64,000 nucleotides of DNA from CALNYX01 sp942490925 (GCA_942490925.1 CALNYX010000017.1:434001-498000); one strand, 5' to 3'; shown: positions 32,449 to 41,891, counted from the stretch's first letter. Numbers and translations are program-made. Notes: a model not told the origin generated them from the sequence alone.

Positions 32449-33066
32449 TCACAAATTTAAAGTTGTGCTTCTAGGGAAAAAGAGCTCCGCATCTTCCTTG
32501 TAGATAGAGTACATCATTCGCATGACTTTAATGAAATCTGCTTTACTCTTTGGCTTTACATAAGATTTTAACAAGGTCAAGTCCTGGCTCGTGAAATTTT
32601 GTAAAAAGCTCTCATCTAATTGATCAAAAGCCTCCCAAAGGCCATATTGAGTGAGGGCTTTGAAAGCAAGACTCATAGATCGACGTGTGGCTTTATCTTT
32701 AATAGAACAAAAATCACCCTTTTGAAAAGCAGGCAAACTACTTATGCCATCCTTGTTACGTTGTAAGTAATAGTTTTGACATTGCTCTATCCGATGCTCT
32801 ACTTCTTCAATACGTTTCTTGCATTCATTAATTAATTTTTGCTGCTGTTCATTAACTTTTTTAACTCTTATCGATAAGGGTTTTACGTATACGGAGGCTC
32901 TACTGCGGGACCGAGTTCCCCCCTCCTTTTGGGAAAAGGCAAGAGTTTGCTGAACTAAGTCCTGTAGACGGGTTTTAAGTTCTAGATAATAATCACAGAG
33001 GTCTGCAGGAACATTGTCTGGATAGATTCCTTTTTGCATTGCTTTAAGACCAAGAGGACTAAACAT
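32449..33066 (-). CDS. Hypothetical protein with central coiled coil
   Basis: A protein of about 205 residues, no recognised family. The frame opens at 33153, but that part overlaps the UbiD-family gene by 95 bases. ATG 33066 (MFSPLGLKAMQKG) reduces the overlap to 8 bases and has GGGAGAAAG about 15 bases upstream, so I prefer it. A charged helical stretch at about residues 75-110 (VKKVNEQQQKLINECKKRIE onward) is probably a coiled coil. The C-terminal third is basic. Downstream position in the rpmB-ubiD transcript suggests co-expression only. Confidence 0.5.
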   Translation of the reverse strand: MFSPLGLKAMQKGIYPDNVPADLCDYYLELKTRLQDLVQQTLAFSQKEGGTRSRSRASVYVKPLSIRVKKVNEQQQKLINECKKRIEEVEHRIEQCQNYYLQRNKDGISSLPAFQKGDFCSIKDKATRRSMSLAFKALTQYGLWEAFDQLDESFLQNFTSQDLTLLKSYVKPKSKADFIKVMRMMYSIYKEDAELFFPRSTTLNL

Positions 33067-34798
33067 GCCCGACTTCGCTTTCTCCCATTTCCAATCCTTG
33101 GGGAAAGTAGTGCTTCCAATTTTCAGAGACCTGCCCAGCTGTCTTCTCATCACAAAGAACTTCTTCTGGGTAGGAGGGTTTCATGCGGGCATCGATCAAA
33201 ATCGATCCAGTATAGCTTACATGGTGGCGGACAACCTCTTGCTGCTCTGCATGAATATCAGCAGCAGGCTCAAAACGGGTGAAGGTTGTCCACAAAAAGC
33301 TAGCGTCGTTTTTCAGCGCCTTTTTAAGATCATCAACAAGCACGACAAGTGGCCACTCTTTAAAAGGTTCAAGTGAAGGAGGCATCTCACCTTCAATCAC
33401 AAGGCACCCAGGGCAAAAGGGTTTGCCAGGTCCGTTGAATTGCGTGGGTAAATCACGAATCTTCTCACCGATTCCTAGCATGATGCCGCGTGAACCTTTA
33501 TTGAGCTCTGGTCCTGAATAATCGAGCGTATCCATACAGAGATTTGAGAAGATAAATAGGTCTGTCTCAGGGCGGAAGCGCTCAAGCACGGTCATCAGAA
33601 GCTGACGGAAATTACGTACGTCAATGGGCTGATCGGTAACCAGTAGAAATTTGGTAAGCGAGAGTTGACCCTCACCCAGGATACGGAAGGCTGAGGTCAT
33701 ACACTCACGATAGAAACGCTCTTTGACAACCGCTGCTGAAAGCGAATGAAACCCTGTCTCGCCATAACTCCAGAGCTGTGATACTCCTGGCATGACAATT
33801 GGGAAAATAGGCGAGAGTAGATCTTGGAGATAATCTCCAATATAGAAGTCTTCTTGCCTTGGTTTCCCAACAACCGTAGCAGGGTAGATCGCATCTTTAC
33901 GGTGGTAGATGGTATCGAGCTCAAAGACGGGGAAATCATGCTCTAAGCTGTAATAGCCGTAGTGGTCACCAAAGGGGCCTTCAGGTCGACGTACATTTGG
34001 AACTGCCTTGCCGACAAGAGCAAACTCGGACTCTGCGATTAGGGGGTAAGAGTTGTGAGGTGAGCGCGCCATATCGACACGTTTGCCTTGCAGCAGCCCA
34101 GCAAGCAAGATCTCAGGGACATTTTCTGGAAGGGGAGTGATAGCACTTAGAATCATCGCAGGAGAGCCGCCGATAAAGATATTGACTGGCAGAGATTGAT
34201 TTTTCTCCTCGGCTTGATGAAAGTGGAAGCCTCCACCCTTTTGAATCTGAAAGTGCAAGCCAGTTGTTGTCTTGTCATACCGCTGGATGCGGTACATTCC
34301 CAAGTTGGGAGCGCCACCTCCAGGGGGTTCGGTGTAGACAAGCGGTAGGGTGACGAAATGGCCACCATCACGTGGCCAGAGCTTGAGAAGAGGAAGCTTT
34401 TCAAGGTCTTTCATTGACCGCTCTTTGACAGGAGCAAAAAGACGTTTTTTGGGCTTGAGCAGATTGAGCTTTTTCAGCTCAGAAAAGTTTTGCCAGACTG
34501 TCTTCGGTTTTGGAGGAAATTCTTCAGTGAAAAATTTCACGAGCGTTGCAATTGTCTGATCGGGGCGATTGCGAAAGGCGAGGTCAATCCGTCTTTTAGA
34601 GCCAAAAAGATTTGTCACCACAGGAAAGGGAGAGCCTTTGACTGAGTGAAAAAAGAGCACCGGACCATTAGCAGCAGCTACGCGACGATGTATTTCAGCA
34701 ATTTCAAGGTAAGGATCAACTGTATGCTCGACATCCACAATCTCGCCGTTTTTCCGAAGTTCTCGGATAAACTGCCGAAGATTGTGAAAACCTTGCAT
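33059..34798 (-). CDS. UbiD-family decarboxylase
   Basis: A 579-residue UbiD superfamily protein. The family core is present: GMYRIQRYDKTTTGLHFQ, FIGGSPAMILSAITPLP, LIAESEFALVG and RRPEGPFGDHYGYY. These contain the Arg, Glu and Asp positions that bind prenylated FMN and Mn. Members catalyse reversible decarboxylation of aromatic or alpha,beta-unsaturated acids; the best known makes the quinone precursor 2-polyprenylphenol. The longer length (UbiD is about 490) and divergent C-terminus leave the substrate open, and this may be the CT085-type rather than the ubiquinone enzyme. The start overlaps the rpmB stop (TAATG), so the two are translationally coupled. Confidence 0.8.
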   Translation of the reverse strand: MQGFHNLRQFIRELRKNGEIVDVEHTVDPYLEIAEIHRRVAAANGPVLFFHSVKGSPFPVVTNLFGSKRRIDLAFRNRPDQTIATLVKFFTEEFPPKPKTVWQNFSELKKLNLLKPKKRLFAPVKERSMKDLEKLPLLKLWPRDGGHFVTLPLVYTEPPGGGAPNLGMYRIQRYDKTTTGLHFQIQKGGGFHFHQAEEKNQSLPVNIFIGGSPAMILSAITPLPENVPEILLAGLLQGKRVDMARSPHNSYPLIAESEFALVGKAVPNVRRPEGPFGDHYGYYSLEHDFPVFELDTIYHRKDAIYPATVVGKPRQEDFYIGDYLQDLLSPIFPIVMPGVSQLWSYGETGFHSLSAAVVKERFYRECMTSAFRILGEGQLSLTKFLLVTDQPIDVRNFRQLLMTVLERFRPETDLFIFSNLCMDTLDYSGPELNKGSRGIMLGIGEKIRDLPTQFNGPGKPFCPGCLVIEGEMPPSLEPFKEWPLVVLVDDLKKALKNDASFLWTTFTRFEPAADIHAEQQEVVRHHVSYTGSILIDARMKPSYPEEVLCDEKTAGQVSENWKHYFPQGLEMGESEVGHV

Positions 34799-35073
34799 TA
34801 GATCTTTTGCCCTTTTGCACGCATCTCACGTACAACTGTGCTTAATCCTTTCTTGTCGATTATGCGCAGTGCATTAGCTGAAAGTTTAAGGCTGATGAAG
34901 CGATTTTCTTCAGCAAACCAAAGACGTTTTGTCATGATGTTTGGCTGGAAACGACGCTTCACTTTACCAGTGATGTTCAGTCCAATTCCCTTTTTCTTTT
35001 TTGCGATTCCACGAAGGGTGTATGAACGCCCTTTACAAGGTTTTTTTCCAGTCACTTGACAGACTTTAGACAT
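34798..35073 (-). CDS. rpmB: 50S ribosomal protein L28
   Basis: A 91-residue L28 protein: VCQVTGKKPCKGRSYTLRG at the N-terminus, KRRFQPNIMTKRLWF in the middle and IDKKGLSTVVREMRAKG at the end. It has the first Cys pair (C5 and C13) but not the second pair of zinc-binding L28 forms. The ATG at 35073 is preceded by AGGAGAAG on the minus strand. It heads the transcript that continues into the UbiD-family gene. Confidence 0.95.
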   Translation of the reverse strand: MSKVCQVTGKKPCKGRSYTLRGIAKKKKGIGLNITGKVKRRFQPNIMTKRLWFAEENRFISLKLSANALRIIDKKGLSTVVREMRAKGQKI

Positions 35074-35223
35074 GATTCTTCTCCTATAGCTTTACGAGAG
35101 GAAGACGATAACATTTTTTCGAAAAAAGGGGAAGGTGAAATTATTCTTTTATCTAAGAGTGAGATGGTCTACTGAGCTTAGAGTTACTATCGACAAATCA
35201 AGACCCCAGCAGATTGAATTTTT

Positions 35224-35532
35224 TTACAGAAATCGTTGTGGGTTTTTTCTGATAATTGCAACCATACGATCGATATTTGCCTGCTCTTGGGGAGTTGGCG
35301 ATTTTGCAAGCCGTGCGCAGAGTAGATCAATCTCAGCCATTTCACGAGCCGAGGGTTGGCGAAGTCTCCTTGCGTCCCGCTGAGCCATTTCAAGATTAAA
35401 GCGCTCTGTGTTAGTCAAAGTTTTTTTTACTACCTCAGCTGGAACCTGAGGCGACTCTGTACGACTTGGAACTACTGAAGAGCTATCTGAAGGAATATAA
35501 AACGACGATTCTCTATCTACTGGTATACTCAT
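35224..35532 (-). CDS. Small hypothetical protein, Ser/Pro-rich N-terminus
   Basis: A 102-residue protein without recognised domains. The first 35 residues are rich in Ser, Pro and Val (SSFYIPSDSSSVVPSRTESP), which is a composition common in type III secretion signals. The rest is charged and helical (NLEMAQRDARRLRQPSAREM and onward). There is no membrane segment. It stands alone between rpmB and divergent sthA. An ATG with GGGGAAG about 6 bases upstream supports the start. It could be a small secreted protein, but nothing proves it. Confidence 0.5.
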   Translation of the reverse strand: MSIPVDRESSFYIPSDSSSVVPSRTESPQVPAEVVKKTLTNTERFNLEMAQRDARRLRQPSAREMAEIDLLCARLAKSPTPQEQANIDRMVAIIRKNPQRFL

Positions 35533-35627
35533 GAACTTCCCCTTGTTTTTTTAGTAAGTATAAATACTTAACTTGTTAATATCAAGACTTTTAATTGACT
35601 TGGTATGAAAGTTGTTAGGTAAGGGAT

Positions 35628-37007
35628 ATGGAAAAGTGTCAGGTCGATTTTGCAGTCATTGGTTCGGGTCCTGCAGGACAAAAAGGGGCCATTCAAGCAG
35701 CTAAGCTGGGAAAATCGGTAGTGCTTATTGAAAGAGACTCTGTTCCAGGAGGTAACTGCCTAAACTCAGGAACAATTCCTTCAAAATCACTGCGCGAGGC
35801 TATCATCGACCTAAGACGTTACAATGAACGCGGATTTTATGGTTCAAGCTGTCTTACTGAAGTGACAACTAATGATTTGAACTATCGATTAAAAGCTGTT
35901 TTGGAGGGTGAAAGAGCCATTCTATTGCGGCAACTGAGAAAGAACAAAATTCGCTACTTGCAGGGTAGCGGGGAGTTTGCTGATCCACAAACGCTTTTGA
36001 TTCGCGATGACAATGGAACTATTACCCACGAGATAAAGGCGCATAAATTTCTTTTGGCTACAGGGTCAGAGCCGCGCAATCCTTTGCATGTCCCCTTTGA
36101 CAATGAGGTGATTTTAGATTCGACGCGCTTGCTCTCAATTGATCGTGTACCAAGAACGATGTTGGTCTTGGGTGGTGGGGTGATCGGCGCTGAATATGCG
36201 AGTTTTTTCACAGCTCTAGGTTGTCAAGTGACAGTGCTTGATTGGAAAGAGCGCTTACTTCCTGAACTCGATGCTGAAATTGGAACACACTTGCAAGTCG
36301 GCCTCAAAGAAAATGGACTTGTCTTGGCACCTCGAAAAGTTCCAGAGAAGATTGAGCGGATTGATGACTCTGCGCGTGTTACGTGTGAAGATGGATCGGT
36401 TTACGAAGCGGACATTGTACTCTATGCTCTTGGGCGTGAGGCAAATGTTCATTGTCTAAAGCTTGAAGTTGAGATGACTAAACGGGGTTACATTGTAGTG
36501 AATGAGTTTTTTCAAACCTCTTATCCTCACATCTATGCTGCTGGCGATGTCGTAGGCTTTCCAGCTCTAGCTTCAACGAGTATGGAGCAGGGACGACTCG
36601 CTGCGCGTCACGCTTTTGAAGTGGAAACACATGCTTTTCCGTCGTTTTTCCCTCTAGGAATCTACACGATTCCTGAAATTTCGTGTTGTGGTGAGACTGA
36701 AGAGCAATTAATCGAAAAAGGGGTGGATTACGAAGTGGGTCGTGCCTATTATTACGAAATTGCCAAAAGTCATATTACTGGGAGTAGTAACCTCGGATTG
36801 TTTAAAATTCTATTCGATAAAAAATCGCGCAAACTGCTTGGTGTACACATTGTTGGAAGAAGCGCTACAGAGCTGATACATATTGGGCAGCTAGGAATGA
36901 GTCTTGGAGCGACGCTTGATTATTTCGTCGATCAGGTCTTTAACTATCCAACATTTGCAGAGGGGTATCGCATCGCTGCATTTAACGGGTTGAATAAACT
37001 GAAATGA
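35628..37007 (+). CDS. sthA: Soluble pyridine nucleotide transhydrogenase
   Basis: A 459-residue FAD-dependent pyridine nucleotide oxidoreductase. The FAD motif is GSGPAGQKGAIQAAKLG and the NAD(P) motif GGGVIGAEYASFF. The position of the redox disulfide in lipoamide dehydrogenase reads GGNCLNSGTIPSKSLRE: one Cys kept, the second replaced by Thr. That GTIPSK form is characteristic of SthA, which equilibrates NADH and NADPH and does not use a disulfide. A dihydrolipoyl dehydrogenase role is thereby excluded. AGGTAAGGGAT precedes the ATG. The stop overlaps the next gene in ATGA. Confidence 0.88.
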   Translation: MEKCQVDFAVIGSGPAGQKGAIQAAKLGKSVVLIERDSVPGGNCLNSGTIPSKSLREAIIDLRRYNERGFYGSSCLTEVTTNDLNYRLKAVLEGERAILLRQLRKNKIRYLQGSGEFADPQTLLIRDDNGTITHEIKAHKFLLATGSEPRNPLHVPFDNEVILDSTRLLSIDRVPRTMLVLGGGVIGAEYASFFTALGCQVTVLDWKERLLPELDAEIGTHLQVGLKENGLVLAPRKVPEKIERIDDSARVTCEDGSVYEADIVLYALGREANVHCLKLEVEMTKRGYIVVNEFFQTSYPHIYAAGDVVGFPALASTSMEQGRLAARHAFEVETHAFPSFFPLGIYTIPEISCCGETEEQLIEKGVDYEVGRAYYYEIAKSHITGSSNLGLFKILFDKKSRKLLGVHIVGRSATELIHIGQLGMSLGATLDYFVDQVFNYPTFAEGYRIAAFNGLNKLK

Positions 37008-38464
37008 AAAAACTGATTCTATGCTTGCTTCCGCTTCTGTTTTTGAGTACGAGCTCACTACGCACGCTCTACAACACGCTTGAACCCCGCTCGATTGCGC
37101 AAGCTCTCGCTTTTTATGAGCTCTATCCCTATTCACCAGAAGGCGAGGATGCGATGGCGCGTGCCAAGCATCTTTTACAAACACGCGCAGATGTTGCTGT
37201 GTTAGCACCATTGATCAACCGACTTAAAGGGGCAACAGGAGAGTTGAAAAAAGATGAGCTCCTTCTCATTGAACAGATCGCTTCTCATTTTCCCAATAGA
37301 CGTCTGAAAGGATATGATGCCACAAGTGAAGAAGAAGTGATCGCACTCCCTTCTGAGGAGATCGATCTTGGCAAGGCTCTGATTCTTTCACAAAATAATG
37401 ATCCTGATCAAGCGCGGAGCTATTCAGCATTTCTCGATTTGATGGCGCTCCAAATCACAGCACAGCTCCCACTGAATGCAACGATTGAAGAGAAAATTGC
37501 CGCAACAAATCGCTTCATCTTTGAAGAGATGCATTTTCGCTTTCCACCGCAATCGATCTACGCTAAAGAGATTGATCTCTTCACCTTCTTGCCCTCTGTC
37601 ATGGATAATCACTTGGGGGTCTGTTTGGGTGTAACAGCGCTCTACTTGGCCGTTGCACAACGCCTGGAGCTCCCTCTTGAAATTATCACACCTCCTGGTC
37701 ACATCTACGTGCGTCACCGCGCTGGTGATAAGATTGTGAATATTGAGACAACAGCGCGCGGTGTAAACATGCCTTCTGGAGCCTACTTAGGGGTGAACAC
37801 ACGTAAATTGCAATTGCGTACTCTCAAAGAAGTTATCGGGATGACACATGTTAACCAAGCCTCTGTCTACCTACATACTGAACAGTACGACAAGGCGCGC
37901 AACTCCTATGAAAAGGCACGCCCTTACATGTATGACGACCCGCTTGTTAAAGAGCTTCTTGGCTACACTTATCTCTTTACAGGTAATCCTGAGGAGGGAG
38001 AAGCGCTTCTTCAAGAAGTTCGAGACGTATTACCCGACCATGCTGTTTGCCGTCATGTCCTTGCTGAAGATTACCTAGATGGAAAAGTGGACACTGATGG
38101 TTTGCAAGCGATCTTCATGCAAGTCGATGAAACGCGTGCGTCTATTGTAAAAAAACAAAAACGCCTTGAAGCAACGTTGGAAAAACATCCAGAGTTTCGC
38201 GATGGCTTGCACCAGCTAGCTGTCTGCTGGGTGCAACTTAAGCGCGCCAAAGAGGCACTTGTTTTGCTCAAACAACTCAATGAAATCAGTCCTGAAGATC
38301 CTACCATTCAGTACTATCTCGCCGTGCTCCATGGCGAGCGTCATGATTACAAAAGCTGTTGGGAACATCTGCTCAATGCTGAAAAACTCACAGCTGCACG
38401 CGACTTTTCTCCCAAAGCTCTTCGCGAACTGCGCCAAGAGCTTCTTTTTCATTGCCCTCCATAG
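37004..38464 (+). CDS. Exported transglutaminase-like (SirB1-type) protein with TPR repeats
   Basis: A 486-residue protein. Residues 1-18 form a signal sequence (KKLILCLLPLLFLSTSS). The centre has a transglutaminase/SirB1-like domain: Cys207 in GVCLGVTALYLAVAQRL, His233 in PPGHIYVR and Glu248 in VNIETT take the places of a Cys-His-Asp/Glu triad. From about residue 280 on, several TPR-like helical pairs follow (NQASVYLHTEQYDKARNSYE and similar, then GLHQLAVCWVQLKRAKEAL). It probably acts in the periplasm, but the substrate is unknown. Coupled to sthA by a 4-base overlap. It ends 23 bases before clpB. Confidence 0.65.
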   Translation: MKKLILCLLPLLFLSTSSLRTLYNTLEPRSIAQALAFYELYPYSPEGEDAMARAKHLLQTRADVAVLAPLINRLKGATGELKKDELLLIEQIASHFPNRRLKGYDATSEEEVIALPSEEIDLGKALILSQNNDPDQARSYSAFLDLMALQITAQLPLNATIEEKIAATNRFIFEEMHFRFPPQSIYAKEIDLFTFLPSVMDNHLGVCLGVTALYLAVAQRLELPLEIITPPGHIYVRHRAGDKIVNIETTARGVNMPSGAYLGVNTRKLQLRTLKEVIGMTHVNQASVYLHTEQYDKARNSYEKARPYMYDDPLVKELLGYTYLFTGNPEEGEALLQEVRDVLPDHAVCRHVLAEDYLDGKVDTDGLQAIFMQVDETRASIVKKQKRLEATLEKHPEFRDGLHQLAVCWVQLKRAKEALVLLKQLNEISPEDPTIQYYLAVLHGERHDYKSCWEHLLNAEKLTAARDFSPKALRELRQELLFHCPP

Positions 38465-38487
38465 TCGATTTTTCTATAATCATTGGC

Positions 38488-41037
38488 ATGGATTTTTCTG
38501 ACGCCGCACAAAGTGCCATTCAAGAGGCTTTTCAAAAAGCCCAGACAAAACATAACACAGAAGTGACTGAATATCACTTACTTTTGTCTTTTCTTGAAGA
38601 TAAGCAGGGGTATTTTAAAACCATTTTAGACGAGCTCAAAATCGACTCTGATTCGTTGATGCGCGAGGTAGGTTTGAAGATCGATCATCTGCCGACTTTC
38701 TCCGAAAATGGAGAGCCTCAACCTTCACGTAATTTTCAAAGCCGTGTCATGGATGCACAGGCCTTTGCCAAAGAGCTTAATGACACCTACGTTTCGAGTG
38801 ACCACTTTCTTCTCTCATTTTGGAAGGGGGGAGGAGAGCCGCTCAGTCAGTGGCGGGAACGGAGCGGCATAGATCTAAAAAAACTCAAAGAGATGATTCA
38901 ACAGATACGAGGGGATAGACATATGGATTCGCCAACTGCAGAAGCTAGCATGAAAAGTTTAGAAAAATTCTGCAAGAATCTCACTGCGCTTGCCAAAGAA
39001 GGTAAACTTGATCCAGTGATTGGACGTGATGAAGAGATTAGACGTACCATTCAAGTGCTCAGTAGACGGACCAAGAATAACCCGATGTTAATCGGTGAGC
39101 CCGGAGTTGGAAAGACGGCAATTGCAGAGGGCTTGGCGCAGCGCATCATCCAAGAAGATGTTCCAGACTCACTTTTCAATAAACAACTCGTTGCCCTTGA
39201 TATGGGAAGTCTGATTGCTGGCACCAAATTTCGCGGAGAATTTGAAGAGCGTCTCAAAGGGATTTTAGAAGAGATTGAGAAGAGTGATGGGCAGATCATC
39301 CTATTTATTGATGAAGTACACACTCTGGTTGGAGCTGGAGGGGCAGAAGGAGCTATGGATGCTGCTAACCTACTTAAGCCAGCCTTAGCTCGTGGGACAC
39401 TGCACTGTGTCGGCGCTACAACTCTCAACGAATACCAGAAGTACATTGAGAAGGATGCTGCTCTAGAAAGGCGCTTCCAGCCTGTTTTTGTGACAGAGCC
39501 TTCACCAGAAGATGCCATTGCAATTTTGCGAGGCCTGCGTGAGCGCTATGAGATCTTTCACGGGGTGCGCATCACCGAAGCTGCTCTTTATGCAGCTGTG
39601 ATGCTCTCCACTCGCTATATCCAAGATCGTTTCTTACCCGACAAAGCAATCGACCTTATCGATGAGGCAGCAAGCTTGATCAGAATGCAAATTGGTTCAC
39701 GTCCACTCCCTATTGATATCAAGGAGCGTGAACTCTCCTCGATGATCGTCAAGCTTGAAGGGCTTAAGCGTGAAAAAGAAAGTACTGAAAAAGAAGAGCT
39801 TGAGAAGAAAATTGCCGCTAGTAAAGAAGAGTTGGCTCTTTTAAAAACTCGGTGGGAAGGTGAGAAAAAAGAGATTCTCTTGCTTAAAGAGAAGAAAAAC
39901 CAACTTGAGAAGCTCAGGTTCCAGGAAGAAGAGGCTGAGCGTGTTTCAGACTACAATAAAGTAGCTGAGATCCGTTATAAAGAGCTTCCACAGCTCGAAA
40001 AAGAGATTGAAGAGTTGCAAGCCACACTTGGCAAAAAGAAAGATCGTCTGCTTCAAGAAGAGGTCGATGAGTTTCTCATCGCCCAAATTGTAGGCAAGTG
40101 GACAGGTATCCCTGTCCACAAAATGCTTGAAGGGGAAGCCGAAAAACTCTTGCATCTAGAGAAGGTCTTGGAAAAACGTGTTGTTGGACAAGACTTTGCA
40201 GTCACAGCAGTGTGTGATGCTATTCGCGCTTCACGTGCAGGGCTCAGTGATCCAAACCGCCCAACTGGCGTCTTTCTCTTCTTAGGCCCAACAGGTGTTG
40301 GAAAAACAGAGCTTGCAAAAGCACTTGCAAGTCAACTGTTTGATAACGAGGATGCGATGATTCGCCTCGACATGTCAGAATATATGGAGAAACATGCTGT
40401 TTCCAAACTGATCGGTTCGCCTCCTGGCTATGTTGGTTATGATGAAGGAGGACAACTCTCTGAAGCGATTCGTCGTCGCCCCTATGCTGTCGTCTTGCTC
40501 GATGAAGTTGAAAAAGCACACCCCGATGTCTTCAATATTCTCTTGCAGATCTTTGATGATGGGCGTCTCACAGACAGCAAAGGGAGAAAAGTGAACTGCA
40601 AGAACGCTCTGTTCATTATGACCTCGAATTTAGGTTCAGATCTTTTGCTTACAAAGACGGCGCATTCCAAAGAAGAGGTTCTTGCAACTGTTGAGCCGAT
40701 TCTGAAACAACATTTCCGTCCTGAATTTCTCAATAGGCTCGATGAGATTTTGCCCTTCTTGCCTCTACAGGAGAAAGATATGGTCAAGATTGTCGAGATT
40801 CAGATGGAGCGTGTAACCAAACGATTGGCTGAGAAACATATTCCATTGACTTGGAGTGAACAGGTTGCTCATCACTTGGCTAAAGAGGGGTATGATCCAG
40901 CATTTGGCGCGCGCCCCCTTAAACGCTTGATACAGCATGAGGTGGTCAATCCACTCTCTAAGGCGATGCTTGAAGGAAAGGTCAAAAGCAATACAGATGT
41001 GAAGCTTAAGTTAGACAACAAAATGGTTGTTTTCTAA
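38488..41037 (+). CDS. clpB: ATP-dependent chaperone ClpB
   Basis: An 849-residue Hsp100 disaggregase. The order is N-terminal Clp repeat domain (about 1-140), first AAA+ domain with Walker A GEPGVGKT and IIQEDVPDSLFNKQLVALDM, a long charged middle coiled coil (about 395-510) that distinguishes ClpB from ClpC, and second AAA+ domain with Walker A GPTGVGKTELAKAL and KAHPDVFNILLQIFDDGRLTD. It extracts proteins from aggregates with DnaK. ATG 38488 (MDFSDAAQ) is chosen over an in-frame TTG at 38452 that overlaps the preceding gene. An internal start for ClpB-short near the N-domain end is possible but not assessed. Confidence 0.95.
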   Translation: MDFSDAAQSAIQEAFQKAQTKHNTEVTEYHLLLSFLEDKQGYFKTILDELKIDSDSLMREVGLKIDHLPTFSENGEPQPSRNFQSRVMDAQAFAKELNDTYVSSDHFLLSFWKGGGEPLSQWRERSGIDLKKLKEMIQQIRGDRHMDSPTAEASMKSLEKFCKNLTALAKEGKLDPVIGRDEEIRRTIQVLSRRTKNNPMLIGEPGVGKTAIAEGLAQRIIQEDVPDSLFNKQLVALDMGSLIAGTKFRGEFEERLKGILEEIEKSDGQIILFIDEVHTLVGAGGAEGAMDAANLLKPALARGTLHCVGATTLNEYQKYIEKDAALERRFQPVFVTEPSPEDAIAILRGLRERYEIFHGVRITEAALYAAVMLSTRYIQDRFLPDKAIDLIDEAASLIRMQIGSRPLPIDIKERELSSMIVKLEGLKREKESTEKEELEKKIAASKEELALLKTRWEGEKKEILLLKEKKNQLEKLRFQEEEAERVSDYNKVAEIRYKELPQLEKEIEELQATLGKKKDRLLQEEVDEFLIAQIVGKWTGIPVHKMLEGEAEKLLHLEKVLEKRVVGQDFAVTAVCDAIRASRAGLSDPNRPTGVFLFLGPTGVGKTELAKALASQLFDNEDAMIRLDMSEYMEKHAVSKLIGSPPGYVGYDEGGQLSEAIRRRPYAVVLLDEVEKAHPDVFNILLQIFDDGRLTDSKGRKVNCKNALFIMTSNLGSDLLLTKTAHSKEEVLATVEPILKQHFRPEFLNRLDEILPFLPLQEKDMVKIVEIQMERVTKRLAEKHIPLTWSEQVAHHLAKEGYDPAFGARPLKRLIQHEVVNPLSKAMLEGKVKSNTDVKLKLDNKMVVF

Positions 41038-41083
41038 ACAGTCCTAGATTTGCAGTTAAACACTTTTAAAAACGAGGTTAGGT

Positions 41084-41425
41084 ATGACATCTTCTATTAA
41101 AGCAACACCTGAAAGTTCTTGGCTTCCAACTCTGCCAGGATTAAAAAGTAGTCTACAATCAGTAGCACGAAACACAAATACCATTGCTCTAGTGGTGATA
41201 GGATGCGTGCTCCTGAATCAAGTTCAAGGTGCGGACGCTTTCGGGGATATGGGAAAATATGGCAGCATGGGCGAATGCATACATGTTTGTAAAGAGACTC
41301 TATTTGGAGGGACAAATACATGGTGGACTAATACCGTCTGTGGTGGAAAATGTGCCATATTTGATTGGGGTATCATGATCAATGAGGGAGTCCCTCTTGG
41401 AGCAAGACCTCCAGGTGCTCATTAG
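41084..41425 (+). CDS. Small Cys-rich protein with one membrane/signal segment
   Basis: A 113-residue protein with no known family. Residues 1-32 are Ser/Pro-rich and polar, 33-47 hydrophobic (TIALVVIGCVLLNQV), and the rest is a small Gly- and Cys-containing domain. Four cysteines are arranged as C65-x3-C69 ... C86-x3-C90 around a Gly/Trp-rich loop (GGTNTWWTN). Twin Cx3C patterns in a domain beyond a membrane segment suggest a disulfide-bonded helical hairpin. AACGAGGTTAGGT before the ATG gives a good ribosome-binding site. It lies alone between clpB and the type III block. Confidence 0.55.
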   Translation: MTSSIKATPESSWLPTLPGLKSSLQSVARNTNTIALVVIGCVLLNQVQGADAFGDMGKYGSMGECIHVCKETLFGGTNTWWTNTVCGGKCAIFDWGIMINEGVPLGARPPGAH

Positions 41426-41453
41426 CATTTGTTAGGGATTATGTGAGCCGTTT

Positions 41454-41891
41454 CTACTTCTTGAAGGTGCTGACCATGAATCGAGCAATAACTAGGGATT
41501 TGCGCAGAACATCCAGCCCTTGCTCAGCAGTAACGTTCTCTGAATTGACGGTCTTGAAGATTGCTTCGAGCTGCTGGTGCATTCCTTTGTCATCAAAGTT
41601 TGGAATGGTTCCAGCATAGGCAAGAAATTCAGCGCCAGTACTTGCGACTTGATGGACAACCGGGTTGTTCATGATGTACTCCTTGGCATTTTCATCACTC
41701 AGAAAGCTAAAGGGAAAGAGTTTGTTGAGTTCCTTGGCTCCCTCCTCTTCTGAAAGTTTCTCTAGTTGGGTCAGGAGGGTCGTGAGCTGCTTTGCTTTCT
41801 TTTGAAGATCTGCCTTCTCTTCTTCGGGAATAGGAAAAAAGGGACGGAGCAAATGAATACAGACTTCTATTGCAACTTGTTCTTTGCTCAT
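41454..41891 (-). CDS. Hypothetical protein at the end of the malQ/type III operon
   Basis: A 145-residue, largely helical acidic protein, not recognised. The N-terminal third is charged (EEEKADLQKKAKQLTTLL, probably a coiled coil). No signal peptide. Its ATG overlaps the malQ stop by 4 bases, making it the last gene of the chaperone-copN-sctV-sctU-containing run. Size, charge and position would suit a type III accessory protein or chaperone, but no motif confirms that. Confidence 0.55.
   Translation of the reverse strand: MSKEQVAIEVCIHLLRPFFPIPEEEKADLQKKAKQLTTLLTQLEKLSEEEGAKELNKLFPFSFLSDENAKEYIMNNPVVHQVASTGAEFLAYAGTIPNFDDKGMHQQLEAIFKTVNSENVTAEQGLDVLRKSLVIARFMVSTFKK

Noticed and set aside
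35628..37007. A second dihydrolipoyl dehydrogenase
   Set aside because: The active-site position reads CLNSGTIPSK with only one cysteine, the SthA form, so it cannot be an E3.
39051..39518. 155-codon open frame opposite clpB
   Set aside because: Antisense shadow of the first AAA+ domain. Ser/Arg-rich with no domain; clpB is intact across it.
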